A stretch of DNA of 64,000 bases, from contig NZ_CCDG010000070.1 in assembly GCF_000723885.1 (NCBI RefSeq), positions 1 to 64,000 on the forward strand, in the 5' to 3' direction. The notes below the pieces were generated by a model. It made no database searches and was not told the origin of the DNA. It saw nothing but the letters and a program-made list of their open reading frames with translations. Source of the stretch: Paenibacillus camerounensis (GTDB taxonomy: Bacteria; Bacillota; Bacilli; Paenibacillales; Paenibacillaceae). The first letter of the stretch is position 1; each line of letters begins with the position of its first letter. Positions 24,308 to 33,890 of this stretch are shown piece by piece. Both the position numbers and the translations under genes were made by a program.

Positions 24308-25561
24308 TCAATAGCTCCGCGAGTATTCCGCTTTCTCATGCAAATGAACCATATCATGGCCGGTCGGATTCTGGAATACCCGCAGCCCGAAGGTTGGGAT
24401 AACCGCAAATATATGATCAAAAATATCTGCCTGCACCGACTCATACACACCCCACGTGGTGTCATTGCTGAATGCGTAGATCTCCAGAGGCAGCCCGTTG
24501 TCTCCCGGTGCCAGCTGGCGGACAAGCAGTGTCATGTCCTTATGAATCTTCGGATGATTCCGGAGATATTCCTGAATATAGGCTCTAAATATACCGATAT
24601 TCGTAAGCTGCCGTCCGTTCACCTTGCTCTCCGTATTGACCTGATGCTCGATATTATATTCATTAATCTCACTTATTTTCGCCGTTACATAATCATTTAA
24701 ATAGTGGATCTTCTGAAATTCCTCAATCATTTCCCTGGTACAAAAGCACACGCTGCTCGTATCGATATATACACTGCGTTTGATCCGTCTGCCGCCCGAT
24801 ACCTGCATGCCCCTCCAGTTTCTGAAGGAGTCTGAAATAAGCGCGTAGCTGGGGATCATTGTGATCGTTTTATCGAAGTTCATGACCTTTACAGTGTTCA
24901 GGGTAATGTCGATGACCTCACCGTCCGCATTATACTTGGGCATCTCAATCCAGTCGCCGACCCGCACCATATCATTGGAGGACAGCTGAACACCCGCCAC
25001 CAGGCCCAGTATGGAATCCTTGAAAATCAGCATCAGCACCGCAGATAAAGCCCCCAGCCCGCTTAGAATGATCAACGGATTCTGCCCGATCAGGTTGGAA
25101 ATTACCACAATGGCGCCAATGATGAACAGAATGATTTTGGCAACCTGAATGTAGCCCTTAATCGGTCTAATCTTAGAGACATCAAAGGAACGGTAAATAT
25201 CATCAACCGCATCTAGCAGCGCATTCAGTACGGTGATCGTTACGATAATCATATAGGTCATTGCCGCTTTTTCAATCAGGGACTGATATGACGGAAAAAT
25301 AGAGGCCGAGTAGTAGATAATGAAGGCCGGCGCCAGATGGGACAGCTTGTGGAACACCTTTTTCTCCAAAATAATGTTATCCCACGTATACCGGTTGTTA
25401 TGGATGATATGAATAATGACCCGCAGCACAATCTTTTTGACTACAAAATTAGCCAGTACACAGAGCAGTGCTATAAAAACGGCCATGATTATACCCGAAA
25501 GATAATCCAGCATCACCCCGCCTACACCAAACTCCAACAGCTGATTCTTAATAAACTTCAT
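24308..25561 (-). CDS. MscS-family mechanosensitive channel, YbdG-like
   Basis: Integral membrane protein of 417 residues, close in length to E. coli YbdG (415). About five hydrophobic segments are seen in the first 200 residues (GIIMAVFIALLCVLANFVV, AAMTYMIIVTITVLNALL, IILFIIGAIVVISNLIG). The pore-lining helix is GLGALSAVLMLIFKDSILGLVAGVQL, followed by the MscS beta domain (MVRVGDWIEMPKYNADGEVIDITLNTVKVMNFD). A long C-terminal cytoplasmic part completes it. The family releases ions and solutes on osmotic downshock. AGGAGG lies just before the ATG. It is a single gene with its own terminator. Confidence 0.9.
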   Translation of the reverse strand: MKFIKNQLLEFGVGGVMLDYLSGIIMAVFIALLCVLANFVVKKIVLRVIIHIIHNNRYTWDNIILEKKVFHKLSHLAPAFIIYYSASIFPSYQSLIEKAAMTYMIIVTITVLNALLDAVDDIYRSFDVSKIRPIKGYIQVAKIILFIIGAIVVISNLIGQNPLIILSGLGALSAVLMLIFKDSILGLVAGVQLSSNDMVRVGDWIEMPKYNADGEVIDITLNTVKVMNFDKTITMIPSYALISDSFRNWRGMQVSGGRRIKRSVYIDTSSVCFCTREMIEEFQKIHYLNDYVTAKISEINEYNIEHQVNTESKVNGRQLTNIGIFRAYIQEYLRNHPKIHKDMTLLVRQLAPGDNGLPLEIYAFSNDTTWGVYESVQADIFDHIFAVIPTFGLRVFQNPTGHDMVHLHEKAEYSRSY

Positions 25562-25671
25562 AGCTTCCTCCTGTCTTCACGCACTGGCCTATCATTATAA
25601 AGGAGTGCCCGGAGTTACGCAAAAATCGGTCCATTGTATGTATATATTCAGCGCAATGCAAAACGATAAGT

Positions 25672-25700
25672 AAAAGCCCCGCGGTATTCACCGCGAGGCT
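25672..25700 (-). terminator. Terminator after the rhamnogalacturonan lyase gene
   Basis: AGCC-CGCGGT and ACCGCG-GGCT arms with loop ATTC, followed on the minus strand by TTTTACTT. Confidence 0.78.
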
Positions 25701-25722
25701 ACGTGTAACAGTCATAGCTGTC

Positions 25723-28700
25723 TTACAGGTCCAGACCCAGATCAAGCACGATATTCAGCATCCGCATGATAATCGTTACCGACTGATCACGGGTAGCTGT
25801 ATCGTTCGGTGCGAACTTCCCATTGCCCATACCGGATACGATACCTGCTCTGCTAAGCTGCTCAATACTGTCCGCAGCCCAATGATTGCTAAGATCGGAA
25901 AATTCGGCTGCATTGGCAGGAGCGCTCATGTCGAGCACACGGGCCAGGATTGCAGCCATTTCAGCACGGGTGATCTGCTGATTAGGATTGAAGCTACCGT
26001 TGCCTGCACCGTTTACAATACCTGCGCGGTGCAATGCGCTGATATAGGTATCCGCCCAGTGGCCACTGGTATCGGAGAAGGAACCTGTTCCTCCTGCCGT
26101 ATCCATGCCTAACGTGCGGACGATCATCGCGGCGAATTCAGCCCGGGTTACATTATTTGAACCGTTAAATGCACCGTTAGCATTGCCTTCAACAATGCCA
26201 AGCTGTGAAGCAGCCTGAATTGCTTTTGCAGCCCAATGCGCCGGCGGCACGTCAGAGAAGCTAAGCGGCTGGTTTGCCTGCAGGGATTGCTGCAGCTTAG
26301 CCTTTATCTGCTCTGCGTTTGCGAGGGTACTCTTGAATAACGGTTTGTCCGGTGTAGGCGTCTGTACAGGAGAGCCTGTATCTGTTCCAGAGCCAGGACC
26401 TGCTGTAGGAACCGGGGTTGGCGTCGGGGCTGCCGGATTAGGTGCCGGATTATTATTCTGGAACACCGTTACCATAATTTTTAAGTTAGCAGGCTCACCT
26501 GCGCTGAAGACGAAGGTCAGAATATCGCCATTCGACAGTGTCGCCAGATAGCTGTTCTTAATTGTAACCTCCTGCTTGCCATCCGGGGTTACAGCAGCAA
26601 GGCTGTAGTCGGTGTCAGCAAGTGCCGTTTCGCCTTTTTTGATTCCGCTAAGCGTATTGCCGTTTAATGTTACCGTTACCGTGATATCGGCTCCGGCATT
26701 CGAGTAGTATGTGGTCTCTGTTACAGACAGCATAGAATTCTCTGCCGGTGTCTCGTCCACTTCTACAGTGTAGTAAATGTTAGACACCGGAAGCTGCATA
26801 TTCTGAACCTCATCCCGGATGTCTTCACCCAGGTAAAAGCTCAGATGCGCCGGCTGGTTATACATGGCGTTCTGCGAATTTGCCGCCAGACGATACTGCG
26901 GATCATGCATCAGCGTATAAATCACATTGTCTGTCGGAATATCCGTCGTGTAGATTCTCAGTGCATTATTGTCATCAGTACGGACAAGAACCTCATCACG
27001 CCAGTCGCCGAAAATGTCAGCAATCAGGCTTGGGTTTGCTTTGGTTCCGTTGTTGGAATACGTTCCGGTTAAGGTCTGGAGCGTTGTAAGCTCACCTTGC
27101 TCCGTTGCCGCATCATAATTAAATTTCGTAATCGAAGGAGCGACTGTTGAGTTGTAGTTATCCGGACCGTCAAAGAACTCGCTCAGCAGATCTCCGTCCC
27201 AATACAGGATAAAGTTAATAGGTGCCTTGTTAGAAACACCGATCCCGCCTACATCACTTGTAATCAGTTCTCCGCTTACAATATTATACATAGGCGTTCC
27301 TACAGCCCAAACCTCAAAGCCTGGTAGAGGAGTTACATTGGCTGCGACGCCGCGTCCAACATCGCCCAGGTTAGCTGAATATGTCCACACAGCCTCCCCT
27401 GTGGACCCGCGAACCAGGGTTACGTTGTTCGGCGGACTGGCTTCATGCGGCTGGAAAACATAGATTTCGTTGCTGTCAGGCACCATTGCGGCTACATGCA
27501 GCGCGTCACCGTGTCCTCCGGCCACTGTCCCTCTAGTACCGTTGGTGCTCCACAAGATCGTTCCGTCCTGGTCGATCGTGATGCCGCCAAGCACTACCTC
27601 GTTATAACCGTCATAATCGACATCGGCAACCTGTACATTGTGATTGCCCTGATTGTTGCCGGCATTCCAGTCAGCCAGCGTAAACGTCCATATCTCCACA
27701 ATTGTACCGTCAATAAACTGATAGGCAGCTACGTACTGCGGGCCGTAGTGGGCACGCACCTCTATAACCGTAGGATAAGGCTCCGCGCCGTATTCACCAT
27801 TTTTCGGCATATAGGCAACAGCTCCGTTAAAGCGGTCGCTGCGGTTATTATTGTTATCGCCCCAGTTTGCGCTAATACTGTACGGTGCAAAATAATCAAC
27901 GGTATCAGCCGGCTTCCCGGTTTCTCCATTAAATACCGTAAAGGTTTCCGGGCCGGACGCCACTCTGCCCAGCGCCGTGTTATTGATCTGGTTATCTTTT
28001 GCCGGATTCTGAAGGCCGCCTACCCATACTGCTTCCGGGTCGCCCAACACCCAGGCAGGAGTGTCCGTCAGATCATCAATAGTGCCATCTGCTTTAGGCA
28101 GATATCCTCTTGTTCCGTCGGCTGTCTTAACGGAAAACTCCGCTTTTCCGTCCTGATCCAGATCGTAGAAATTAAAGGCACTGTGGTGCGCGCTGGATAC
28201 GATATTAATACCCAGGTTAATTCTCCACAGCAATTTCCCTTCCAGCGTGTAGGCATCAAAGATCGTCTCGCCGGTGTGCCTGTTGGTGAGACCCGGATCT
28301 TGTGCCTGGGACGGATACCATTTTACAAGAATCTCATACTGTCCATCACCGTTAATATCAGCTACAGAGGTATCGTTAGCTGTATAGGTAATAGGCTCGG
28401 CATTCGATGTTGCACCATAGGCAAGTGCCGGATTGTCACGGTCTGCCGGTCTCTGCAGCGGAATATCAATATAGTTGTTGGCCCATGCCGTAGCAGGCTT
28501 ACTCACCGCACCAGTGCTTATAGTCTGTACTTCGTATATATCTCCGGTTGTGCCGCCTGCATCCACATAATCCAGTACAGCAACCGGTGATGTATTGATT
28601 TTATCGCCGTTTCTGAATACGTTGAAGGTTAAGCCCTTGTTATACTCAGAGAAAAGCAAACGCCAGGTTACAAGCACACCGTTGCCGCTGTTCACTGGAA

Positions 28701-30969
28701 CTGCTACTACCCCTCTATCCAGCCATTCCATTGAGATTGGCCCGGAGGTAAGCTTCTCTTTATGACGGTTCTCAATGTACAGCTTCGCCTTTAACCCCAT
28801 CCGGTTAACTGCGATATCCGGAACACTCGTAAGCGTTCCTGCATAGGAGAATATGCCCTGCTTATCTGCTTTATACACCAGCTCTGCTGCCGGGGCAGAC
28901 CACGGAGCTTCTGTTAATGCCCAGGTTACGCCTACTTCCGCAGTAGTCTCGTCCGCCAGCTTAACCTTAACGGTAGCCGGCAGATTAAGCCCTGCCTCGT
29001 CAGCTACATCCCCGATGTACACGGTCTTGAACCAGCTCTGCAAGGTATTGCTGTCTGCTGTTTCAGGACGCTCCGCCAAGAACTCGTAGGGCAGCACTTC
29101 GACAATCGTGTCAGCTGAAAGCTGCTTAGTAAAGAAATACAAATTATCTACGCCATTATCAACAACGCCAACGTTGTTTCCGCCTGCGCGCTCACCTGTA
29201 AGGACAAATGAGCTGATCTGGCTGCCCTCAAAGGGAATCGTCAGCACCGACGGCACTGCTTCAGCAGCATCTCTTGGAACAAGGGAAACTGTGGCGAGCA
29301 TTGTATCAAAATCAAACTCTACACCTACCTTATACCACACATTCACTTCGTTATAAGTAAAGGCGTGGTAACGGTCACTGCTCCAGAAGTTAGCCGGGTT
29401 AGGTCCGGTCGGCCCCGGCAGGGTCCCTGCAAACGCCCCTATTGTTCTTGCCCCGTCATAGGTACCTGTTCTTAGACTAAGCAGAACATTGGCCCCGTCC
29501 TGGAAGCTCAGGTTAAACGTATTCTGCAGTGTAGTAACCGCTGGAACCTTCCAGTCTAAATGAACATAGACCTTACTGCCGGAGACAGCCTTGGGCAAGT
29601 CCCCCTTGCCGCCGCGGTTGCCTGAGCCGGACGCATCAAATCTGAAATAGTTATTAACCTGAGGCGTTTCCTCTCTGGCAATCGTGTGATAGTTGCCCCC
29701 GGCAAATATCCATAGCGGAGTTGTTCCGCCTGCAGCAAAATTGCTTCCGAACTCCTGCGTATATCCTTCTGCTAACAGAGCAGAAAAGTCCGGAGCCGGC
29801 TCTGAAACGGAAGGAACGTATTGTACTGTGACCGGCACGCTGTTCTTAACAGACCCATCCATTGTGGACACAGCTGTAAGAGTAGCCTCGCCTGCACCGA
29901 TTGCGGTTACCGTTACACTCATATCCGGATTTACCGCTATCGCAGCAACCTTATCGTCGCTGATCGACCATGTAAACGTCCGGTCGGTCGCATTAACAGG
30001 CATTACAACCGCATTGTATGTGGCTGAATGCTTATCTGCCAGCGAACCCTCTCCATATTCCAGATTAGCAGCGGAAGAAGGAGATATCGTTAATTCGCCC
30101 GGGTTAATGACCGGTTTCACTCCCCCGGATGCTGCCGCCTTGAAGAGAATATTATCAACGCGCATGCCATAAGTGTCTTCATTCCAGTCAACGCCCGTTA
30201 CTGCGTTAAATCTTGCCCAGTTCTGTCCGCTTGCCCGGCTTGCCCCGATGCTCATACTGGTCAGCTTGTCGGAACCAATAGCGATCGGCTGCGGCGAAGT
30301 GTATACTCTGGAACCGCCGTCGGTAATGCTGACTGACGCCACTTGGGCCAAAAGATCAAGACTCAGGGTTGCCGACAGTTTGGTCAGTCGCGGCACGCCT
30401 GTTAGCGCAGTAATGGACGCGCCTGTTGCCGGAGCATTGGCCGCGTTCATGTTACCGGCGTAATAGGATATGGCCGCCGGTGAGTCTGCATTCGTTCCGC
30501 CGCCGGCAGTCCGCAGCGTTATAACCTGATCTGTCCCGTTATTTAGGCGGACATCAAGCGAGTTGGCGCCGGGACGGGTAATATCAGCCCACCAGTCAAA
30601 GGATACTTCGACCTGATCCTTGCCGGTAAGATCATATTCACCGCTATTTAAGGGAAGCGTCCACCAGTAGCTTGCTTGTTTGGCCTCGTTTGAATCCGTA
30701 TCGGATGGAGGCTGTACGCGAAGCGCCTTATTTGATTCATAGACAGCTACTGTAACAGACCCGGAGCCAGTGGCTGCCGGAGCACCGGTTACTGTCCCTG
30801 CCAGCTCGCCATCTTCAAAATCCAAAACACCGCCCACTTGTGTCAACGCTACTGCTGCAGTTAAGGGGCCGCCGCCTTCGGGTGCACCTAATACCATTGA
30901 GGGTATCAGCGTAATTGCCATTGAAGCTGTGAGAACTGCAGACATATACTTTTTAAGCCTTCTTTTCAA
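25723..30969 (-). CDS. SLH-anchored rhamnogalacturonan lyase, PL11 family
   Basis: Surface enzyme of about 1748 residues that would cleave rhamnogalacturonan I of pectin. In order: signal peptide (KRRLKKYMSAVLTASMAITL), two LamG-like beta-sandwich regions (about 60-270 and 400-620) around an Ig-like Big2 domain (about 290-390), and another Ig-like segment (about 640-720). The PL11 catalytic propeller (about 725-1390) follows with Ca-binding loops DINGDGQYEILVKW and DLDQDGKAEFSVK as in YesW/YesX. It is followed by an X2 module (about 1411-1500), a Pro/Thr linker and three SLH motifs (about 1570-1745; WAAKAIQAASQLGIVEGNAN, FNPNQQITRAEMAAILARV, FAPNDTATRDQSVTIIMRM). TTG at 30969 with GAGGAG at 8 bases is the chosen start; frames open further upstream. 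Single gene. Confidence 0.9.
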   Translation of the reverse strand: MKRRLKKYMSAVLTASMAITLIPSMVLGAPEGGGPLTAAVALTQVGGVLDFEDGELAGTVTGAPAATGSGSVTVAVYESNKALRVQPPSDTDSNEAKQASYWWTLPLNSGEYDLTGKDQVEVSFDWWADITRPGANSLDVRLNNGTDQVITLRTAGGGTNADSPAAISYYAGNMNAANAPATGASITALTGVPRLTKLSATLSLDLLAQVASVSITDGGSRVYTSPQPIAIGSDKLTSMSIGASRASGQNWARFNAVTGVDWNEDTYGMRVDNILFKAAASGGVKPVINPGELTISPSSAANLEYGEGSLADKHSATYNAVVMPVNATDRTFTWSISDDKVAAIAVNPDMSVTVTAIGAGEATLTAVSTMDGSVKNSVPVTVQYVPSVSEPAPDFSALLAEGYTQEFGSNFAAGGTTPLWIFAGGNYHTIAREETPQVNNYFRFDASGSGNRGGKGDLPKAVSGSKVYVHLDWKVPAVTTLQNTFNLSFQDGANVLLSLRTGTYDGARTIGAFAGTLPGPTGPNPANFWSSDRYHAFTYNEVNVWYKVGVEFDFDTMLATVSLVPRDAAEAVPSVLTIPFEGSQISSFVLTGERAGGNNVGVVDNGVDNLYFFTKQLSADTIVEVLPYEFLAERPETADSNTLQSWFKTVYIGDVADEAGLNLPATVKVKLADETTAEVGVTWALTEAPWSAPAAELVYKADKQGIFSYAGTLTSVPDIAVNRMGLKAKLYIENRHKEKLTSGPISMEWLDRGVVAVPVNSGNGVLVTWRLLFSEYNKGLTFNVFRNGDKINTSPVAVLDYVDAGGTTGDIYEVQTISTGAVSKPATAWANNYIDIPLQRPADRDNPALAYGATSNAEPITYTANDTSVADINGDGQYEILVKWYPSQAQDPGLTNRHTGETIFDAYTLEGKLLWRINLGINIVSSAHHSAFNFYDLDQDGKAEFSVKTADGTRGYLPKADGTIDDLTDTPAWVLGDPEAVWVGGLQNPAKDNQINNTALGRVASGPETFTVFNGETGKPADTVDYFAPYSISANWGDNNNNRSDRFNGAVAYMPKNGEYGAEPYPTVIEVRAHYGPQYVAAYQFIDGTIVEIWTFTLADWNAGNNQGNHNVQVADVDYDGYNEVVLGGITIDQDGTILWSTNGTRGTVAGGHGDALHVAAMVPDSNEIYVFQPHEASPPNNVTLVRGSTGEAVWTYSANLGDVGRGVAANVTPLPGFEVWAVGTPMYNIVSGELITSDVGGIGVSNKAPINFILYWDGDLLSEFFDGPDNYNSTVAPSITKFNYDAATEQGELTTLQTLTGTYSNNGTKANPSLIADIFGDWRDEVLVRTDDNNALRIYTTDIPTDNVIYTLMHDPQYRLAANSQNAMYNQPAHLSFYLGEDIRDEVQNMQLPVSNIYYTVEVDETPAENSMLSVTETTYYSNAGADITVTVTLNGNTLSGIKKGETALADTDYSLAAVTPDGKQEVTIKNSYLATLSNGDILTFVFSAGEPANLKIMVTVFQNNNPAPNPAAPTPTPVPTAGPGSGTDTGSPVQTPTPDKPLFKSTLANAEQIKAKLQQSLQANQPLSFSDVPPAHWAAKAIQAASQLGIVEGNANGAFNGSNNVTRAEFAAMIVRTLGMDTAGGTGSFSDTSGHWADTYISALHRAGIVNGAGNGSFNPNQQITRAEMAAILARVLDMSAPANAAEFSDLSNHWAADSIEQLSRAGIVSGMGNGKFAPNDTATRDQSVTIIMRMLNIVLDLGLDL

Positions 30970-31046
30970 TACCTTCACTCCTCTTTGTGTAATCATGAAG
31001 CTGCCAATTCCTGCTGAAAAAGTTCGCTCTCCGGACCCACTAAATT

Positions 31047-31058
31047 AAGCGCTTTCAA
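31047..31058. promoter_or_regulatory. CcpA cre-like site 1 upstream of the PL11 lyase
   Basis: Read on the minus strand, TTGAAAGCGCTTAA matches the cre consensus at 12 of 14 positions, about 80 bases upstream of the lyase start. Confidence 0.5.
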
Positions 31059-31073
31059 AACAAGTCTTAAAAT

Positions 31074-31084
31074 AAAGCGCTTTC
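31074..31084. promoter_or_regulatory. CcpA cre-like site 2 upstream of the PL11 lyase
   Basis: AAAGCGCTTT core, a perfect 10-bp palindrome at the heart of the cre consensus; flanks match less well (11 of 14 on either strand). The remaining 31085-31418 is AT-rich and holds no gene that I can support. Confidence 0.4.
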
Positions 31085-31418
31085 TATATTCTACTCACCT
31101 CACTTCTCTATGAATTTATTAGACCGGCTCCAGATCTTCTTGCATGGACTGCCAAAGATATGTCAGATTGTAAGCCATCGCTGAATGCGCTGTAAATCAT
31201 GGCTACTGATTTCTATTATCATTTTTGATCATCTGTCAAAAGTGCAGGTTAAGCGCATATTCTGATCAATTTTAACGAATTTTTAAGATATTCACCCTGT
31301 AGCTGCCCGTGATCAACGGATTAGTAACAACCTGCATTTATGCATAATATCCCGGGTTGGACTTTTTAGAACGTTTACTACTATTTTGAATTCTCTATTA
31401 AAACAGCCCCGGCACATC

Positions 31419-31454
31419 AAAAAAAGCGGTAAGAGTTCTGCCTCCCACCGCTTT
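31419..31454 (-). terminator. Terminator after the VOC gene pair
   Basis: AAAGCGGT and ACCGCTTT arms with T run TTTTTTTG on the minus strand, about 50 bases beyond the stop. Confidence 0.75.
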
Positions 31455-31501
31455 CTTACACACTATAGTATTCCTTCCGGCAGAGGCCGGGAACTATGCT
31501 C

Positions 31502-32419
31502 TTACTCGCCCCTATAAGCCTTATGCAATACTGCAAGGTCGAATTTCTTCATCTGCATAAAAGCCTTCGTCACACGCGCGATTTGCTCCGGTGTTCCTTT
31601 TCCCAGCAGCTCGTCCATCTCAGAAGGTACAATCTGCCACGAAATACCGAACTTATCTTTGAGCCAGCCGCACTGCTCAGCCTCGGGAACGGCCGACAGC
31701 TTCTCCCAGTAATGATCAATCTCCTCCTGCGAATCACATTTCACCATAAAGGAGATTGCCTCGTTGAAGCCGAATTTATGCTCATGCGCACTGTCCATTG
31801 CGGTAAACCACTGGTTGCCCAGCCTAAAGTCAGCGAACATAAGGGTCCCTTCCTGGTCAGGCTCCGAGCCTTTAGGATAGCGGGCAATCGTTCCCTGCTG
31901 TGAGTTGCCAAATACGGATAAATAGAGAGACATCGCCTCTTCCGCCTTACCGCATTGATCACCGACAAACAAAAAGGACGGAATGATAGCCGGCCGCTCC
32001 TCGCCCTCCGGATTCGTAAGCATCAGCTGCCAGGACACACCGAATTTATCCTGAATCCAGCCATACTGCTCACTGAACGGATATTTATCAAGCGCCATTA
32101 GTACCTGTCCGCCCTCAGATAGCTTGCTCCAGACCTCATCTATTTGCTCAGCTGCGTCCTTATCGCGTGACGGATCAAAGTTAACGAAGAAGGACACGGA
32201 CGGATTTAACTTAAAATAAGGCCCTGCACTGATCGCCATAAACTTCTGTCCCCATATTTCAAAAGAAACCTGATCACAGTCGCCGGACGGTGTGTCACGC
32301 AGTGTATGAACACTCGTAACCTTGGATTCGGGGAACACAGCGGCATAGAAATTAGCGGCTTCTACCGCTTCTTTGTCGTACCATATATGCGGTACAATAG
32401 ACTGATTAGAGTTGGTCAC
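31502..32419 (-). CDS. Double-domain VOC/PhnB-like protein
   Basis: Protein of 305 residues containing two glyoxalase/VOC domains of the PhnB type. Each carries the fold opening (VPHIWYDKEAVEAANFYAAVFPES and FVGDQCGKAEEAMSLYLSVFGNS) and the closing motif (WIQDKFGVSWQL and WLKDKFGISWQI). Members bind a metal but mostly have no assigned reaction; annotations as 3-demethylubiquinone methyltransferase are not reliable. The start GTG at 32419 shares a 4-base GTGA overlap with the stop of the preceding gene, so translation is coupled. The partner is another VOC protein. Likely a stress/detoxification pair, by inference. Confidence 0.85.
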   Translation of the reverse strand: MTNSNQSIVPHIWYDKEAVEAANFYAAVFPESKVTSVHTLRDTPSGDCDQVSFEIWGQKFMAISAGPYFKLNPSVSFFVNFDPSRDKDAAEQIDEVWSKLSEGGQVLMALDKYPFSEQYGWIQDKFGVSWQLMLTNPEGEERPAIIPSFLFVGDQCGKAEEAMSLYLSVFGNSQQGTIARYPKGSEPDQEGTLMFADFRLGNQWFTAMDSAHEHKFGFNEAISFMVKCDSQEEIDHYWEKLSAVPEAEQCGWLKDKFGISWQIVPSEMDELLGKGTPEQIARVTKAFMQMKKFDLAVLHKAYRGE

Positions 32420-32871
32420 TCTTCTTCCTCCCCGGCTGCTTGCCCGTTCGGAGCAACATTCACCTGAAAAGTAACGCCGAACTTGTCCTTAACAATCCCA
32501 TACAGCGGACTCCAATCCGTCTTCTGCAGAGGCATGACCACCTGACCGCCGTCTGCGAGCGCAGCAAAAATCTCCTGCCCTTCTGCCTCCTCTGAAGGAT
32601 GAACCGCAATCTGAACCGTATCCCCGTCCGCCTGATGTTCAGTGCCCGGAAAAGTATCAGAAAACATAAGATCTGCATTACCCACCTTCAATTGTGCGTG
32701 CATAATGAGGGATTTCATCTCCTCCGTCAGCGGATGATCCGGATTCTCCGGCAGATCCCCAAACGTCATGATCCCGACCACGCTCCCGCGCAGCGCTTTT
32801 TCATAAAAATGCAGCGCTTCTCTTGTGTTTCCATTAAAAACAAAATACGGATTCAAACCGATTGACATCAT
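32416..32871 (-). CDS. VOC/PhnB-like protein, single domain
   Basis: Protein of about 152 residues with the PhnB-type VOC opening (NPYFVFNGNTREALHFYEKALRG), metal-binding region (GNADLMFSDTFPGTEHQADGDTVQI) and closing signature (PLYGIVKDKFGVTFQVNV). AAGGGG precedes a cluster of ATG codons at 32877, 32871 and 32868; the middle one has the best spacing. It is the first gene of a two-gene unit, overlapping the next by 4 bases. Substrate unknown. Related proteins are homodimers, so it may pair with its neighbour. Confidence 0.82.
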   Translation of the reverse strand: MMSIGLNPYFVFNGNTREALHFYEKALRGSVVGIMTFGDLPENPDHPLTEEMKSLIMHAQLKVGNADLMFSDTFPGTEHQADGDTVQIAVHPSEEAEGQEIFAALADGGQVVMPLQKTDWSPLYGIVKDKFGVTFQVNVAPNGQAAGEEEE

Positions 32872-33049
32872 TTTCATCCCCTTTGGAACAAGTTGGTCAG
32901 TCAGCTCTATTATACACAAAATTTTAAGGAAATAAACGAAAATCTACGAACATATGAACGCTTTTTATATTGTAATAGTAGATTTAGGAAATGGGGTGCT
33001 GTTGGGGGAAACACCCTTGCAGGTAGCGAGAGTTTTTGGAGTCTAAACG

Positions 33050-33295
33050 TTAGTTTTCGTACTCAACAAAAGTAAAATCGCGGTCAATGCCTATGAGAGA
33101 AACATCATGATTCAGCCACTTCAATATTTTCCGGGTCAATGTTCCAGGACCACATCCAAGATCGACTATACTCATTCCAGGCTGTAATCCCAATACTCTG
33201 ATAAAACAATCCTTTCGGTCATCGCTGAATCTAAGCTCTTTTGCGTAATCTAAAGTCTTAGGACCTTGAATAAGGGTTGACCAATGGTTATCCAT
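33050..33295 (-). pseudogene. Truncated class I SAM methyltransferase
   Basis: Only the N-terminal 81 residues of a methyltransferase remain. They include motif I (IVDLGCGPGTLTRKIL) and the start of motif II (GIDRD), then the frame ends at FVEYEN. Normal members run to about 250 residues, and the missing part is not found downstream (32872-33049 is empty). GAGG stands before the ATG. The break lies close to the ssrA-derived repeat, as expected at the edge of an inserted and decayed element. Probably not functional. Confidence 0.7.
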
Positions 33296-33424
33296 AAATT
33301 CGCCTCAATCACAACCGTTCCCATCAAGAGTATATTATTAAAACCCTTTTACTAAAATGTTCAATTTCACTGTTAGAAAATATAATACATTTATAGATAT
33401 TTTTTTATTATTTATTTTGAAAAT

Positions 33425-33453
33425 AAAAAAAGACACCCATTCGAGGCGTCCTT
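33425..33453 (-). terminator. Terminator-like hairpin beyond the ssrA fragment
   Basis: GACGCC and GGTGTC arms with a TTTTTTT run on the minus strand. It lies just downstream of the 3'-ssrA copy, as the intact gene's terminator does. Confidence 0.6.
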
Positions 33454-33460
33454 CAGTCTA

Positions 33461-33548
33461 CTCCATATGGAGCCAAGGAGAGTCGAACCTCTGTCCGAAG
33501 ATAACGGCACATAAGCTTCTACGAGTGTAGTCAGAGCTTTGATGTCAC
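33461..33548 (-). repeat. Duplicated ssrA 3' end (attachment-site remnant)
   Basis: Direct repeat of 34304-34391, identical at about 81 of 88 positions. It includes the T-arm, the CCA end and seven bases beyond it. Mismatches break part of the T stem, so it would not work as tmRNA. Elements that integrate at ssrA leave this pattern: one copy completes the gene, the other marks the far boundary. Confidence 0.8.
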
Positions 33549-33614
33549 AAAATTCATGAATCCCGCCCGAAAATTGTTTTACGGTGTAGTTGTAATTCTA
33601 AACTCAAAACTGTG

Positions 33615-33890
33615 CTATAGCGAAAAATCGGTAACACCCTTTTTATAGGAAAATTTAAGACTATATGATTCTTCTTTTCCATAGGGCATTGTAGCAATTT
33701 TTATACGGGTATAATCAAGCCTGCTATCTCTTAAAACTCTCTTTACCAAGGCTATACTACGTTCTTCTTCCGTAATGATACAAAATATATTAAGAGCATA
33801 TTTTTTCGGGTCGGAAATGCATTTGCCCATATCAAAGCCATCAACACAACCTAAGTTAGCATCTATTAGAAATATATCCAGGTATTCCAT
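33615..33890 (-). CDS. Unknown protein in the ssrA-flanked segment
   Basis: Frame of 91 codons from ATG 33890, AT-rich and unlike its neighbours in codon use (MEYLDIFLIDANLGCVDGFD...). The same frame continues upstream without a stop to 33977 (29 codons ending VVQYPLKSEKGSQRDNW), but no start codon occurs there. A single-base change would join it to an ATG at 33987 that opens MNK-, so the gene may be frameshifted near its 5' end. No ribosome binding site is convincing at 33890. No family recognised. It lies between the two ssrA repeat copies, so it is probably cargo of the lost element. Confidence 0.45.
   Translation of the reverse strand: MEYLDIFLIDANLGCVDGFDMGKCISDPKKYALNIFCIITEEERSIALVKRVLRDSRLDYTRIKIATMPYGKEESYSLKFSYKKGVTDFSL

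Noticed and set aside
33461..33614. Second functional ssrA gene
   Set aside because: Only the 3' 88 bases match; the tag region and 5' end are missing and the T stem is mismatched.
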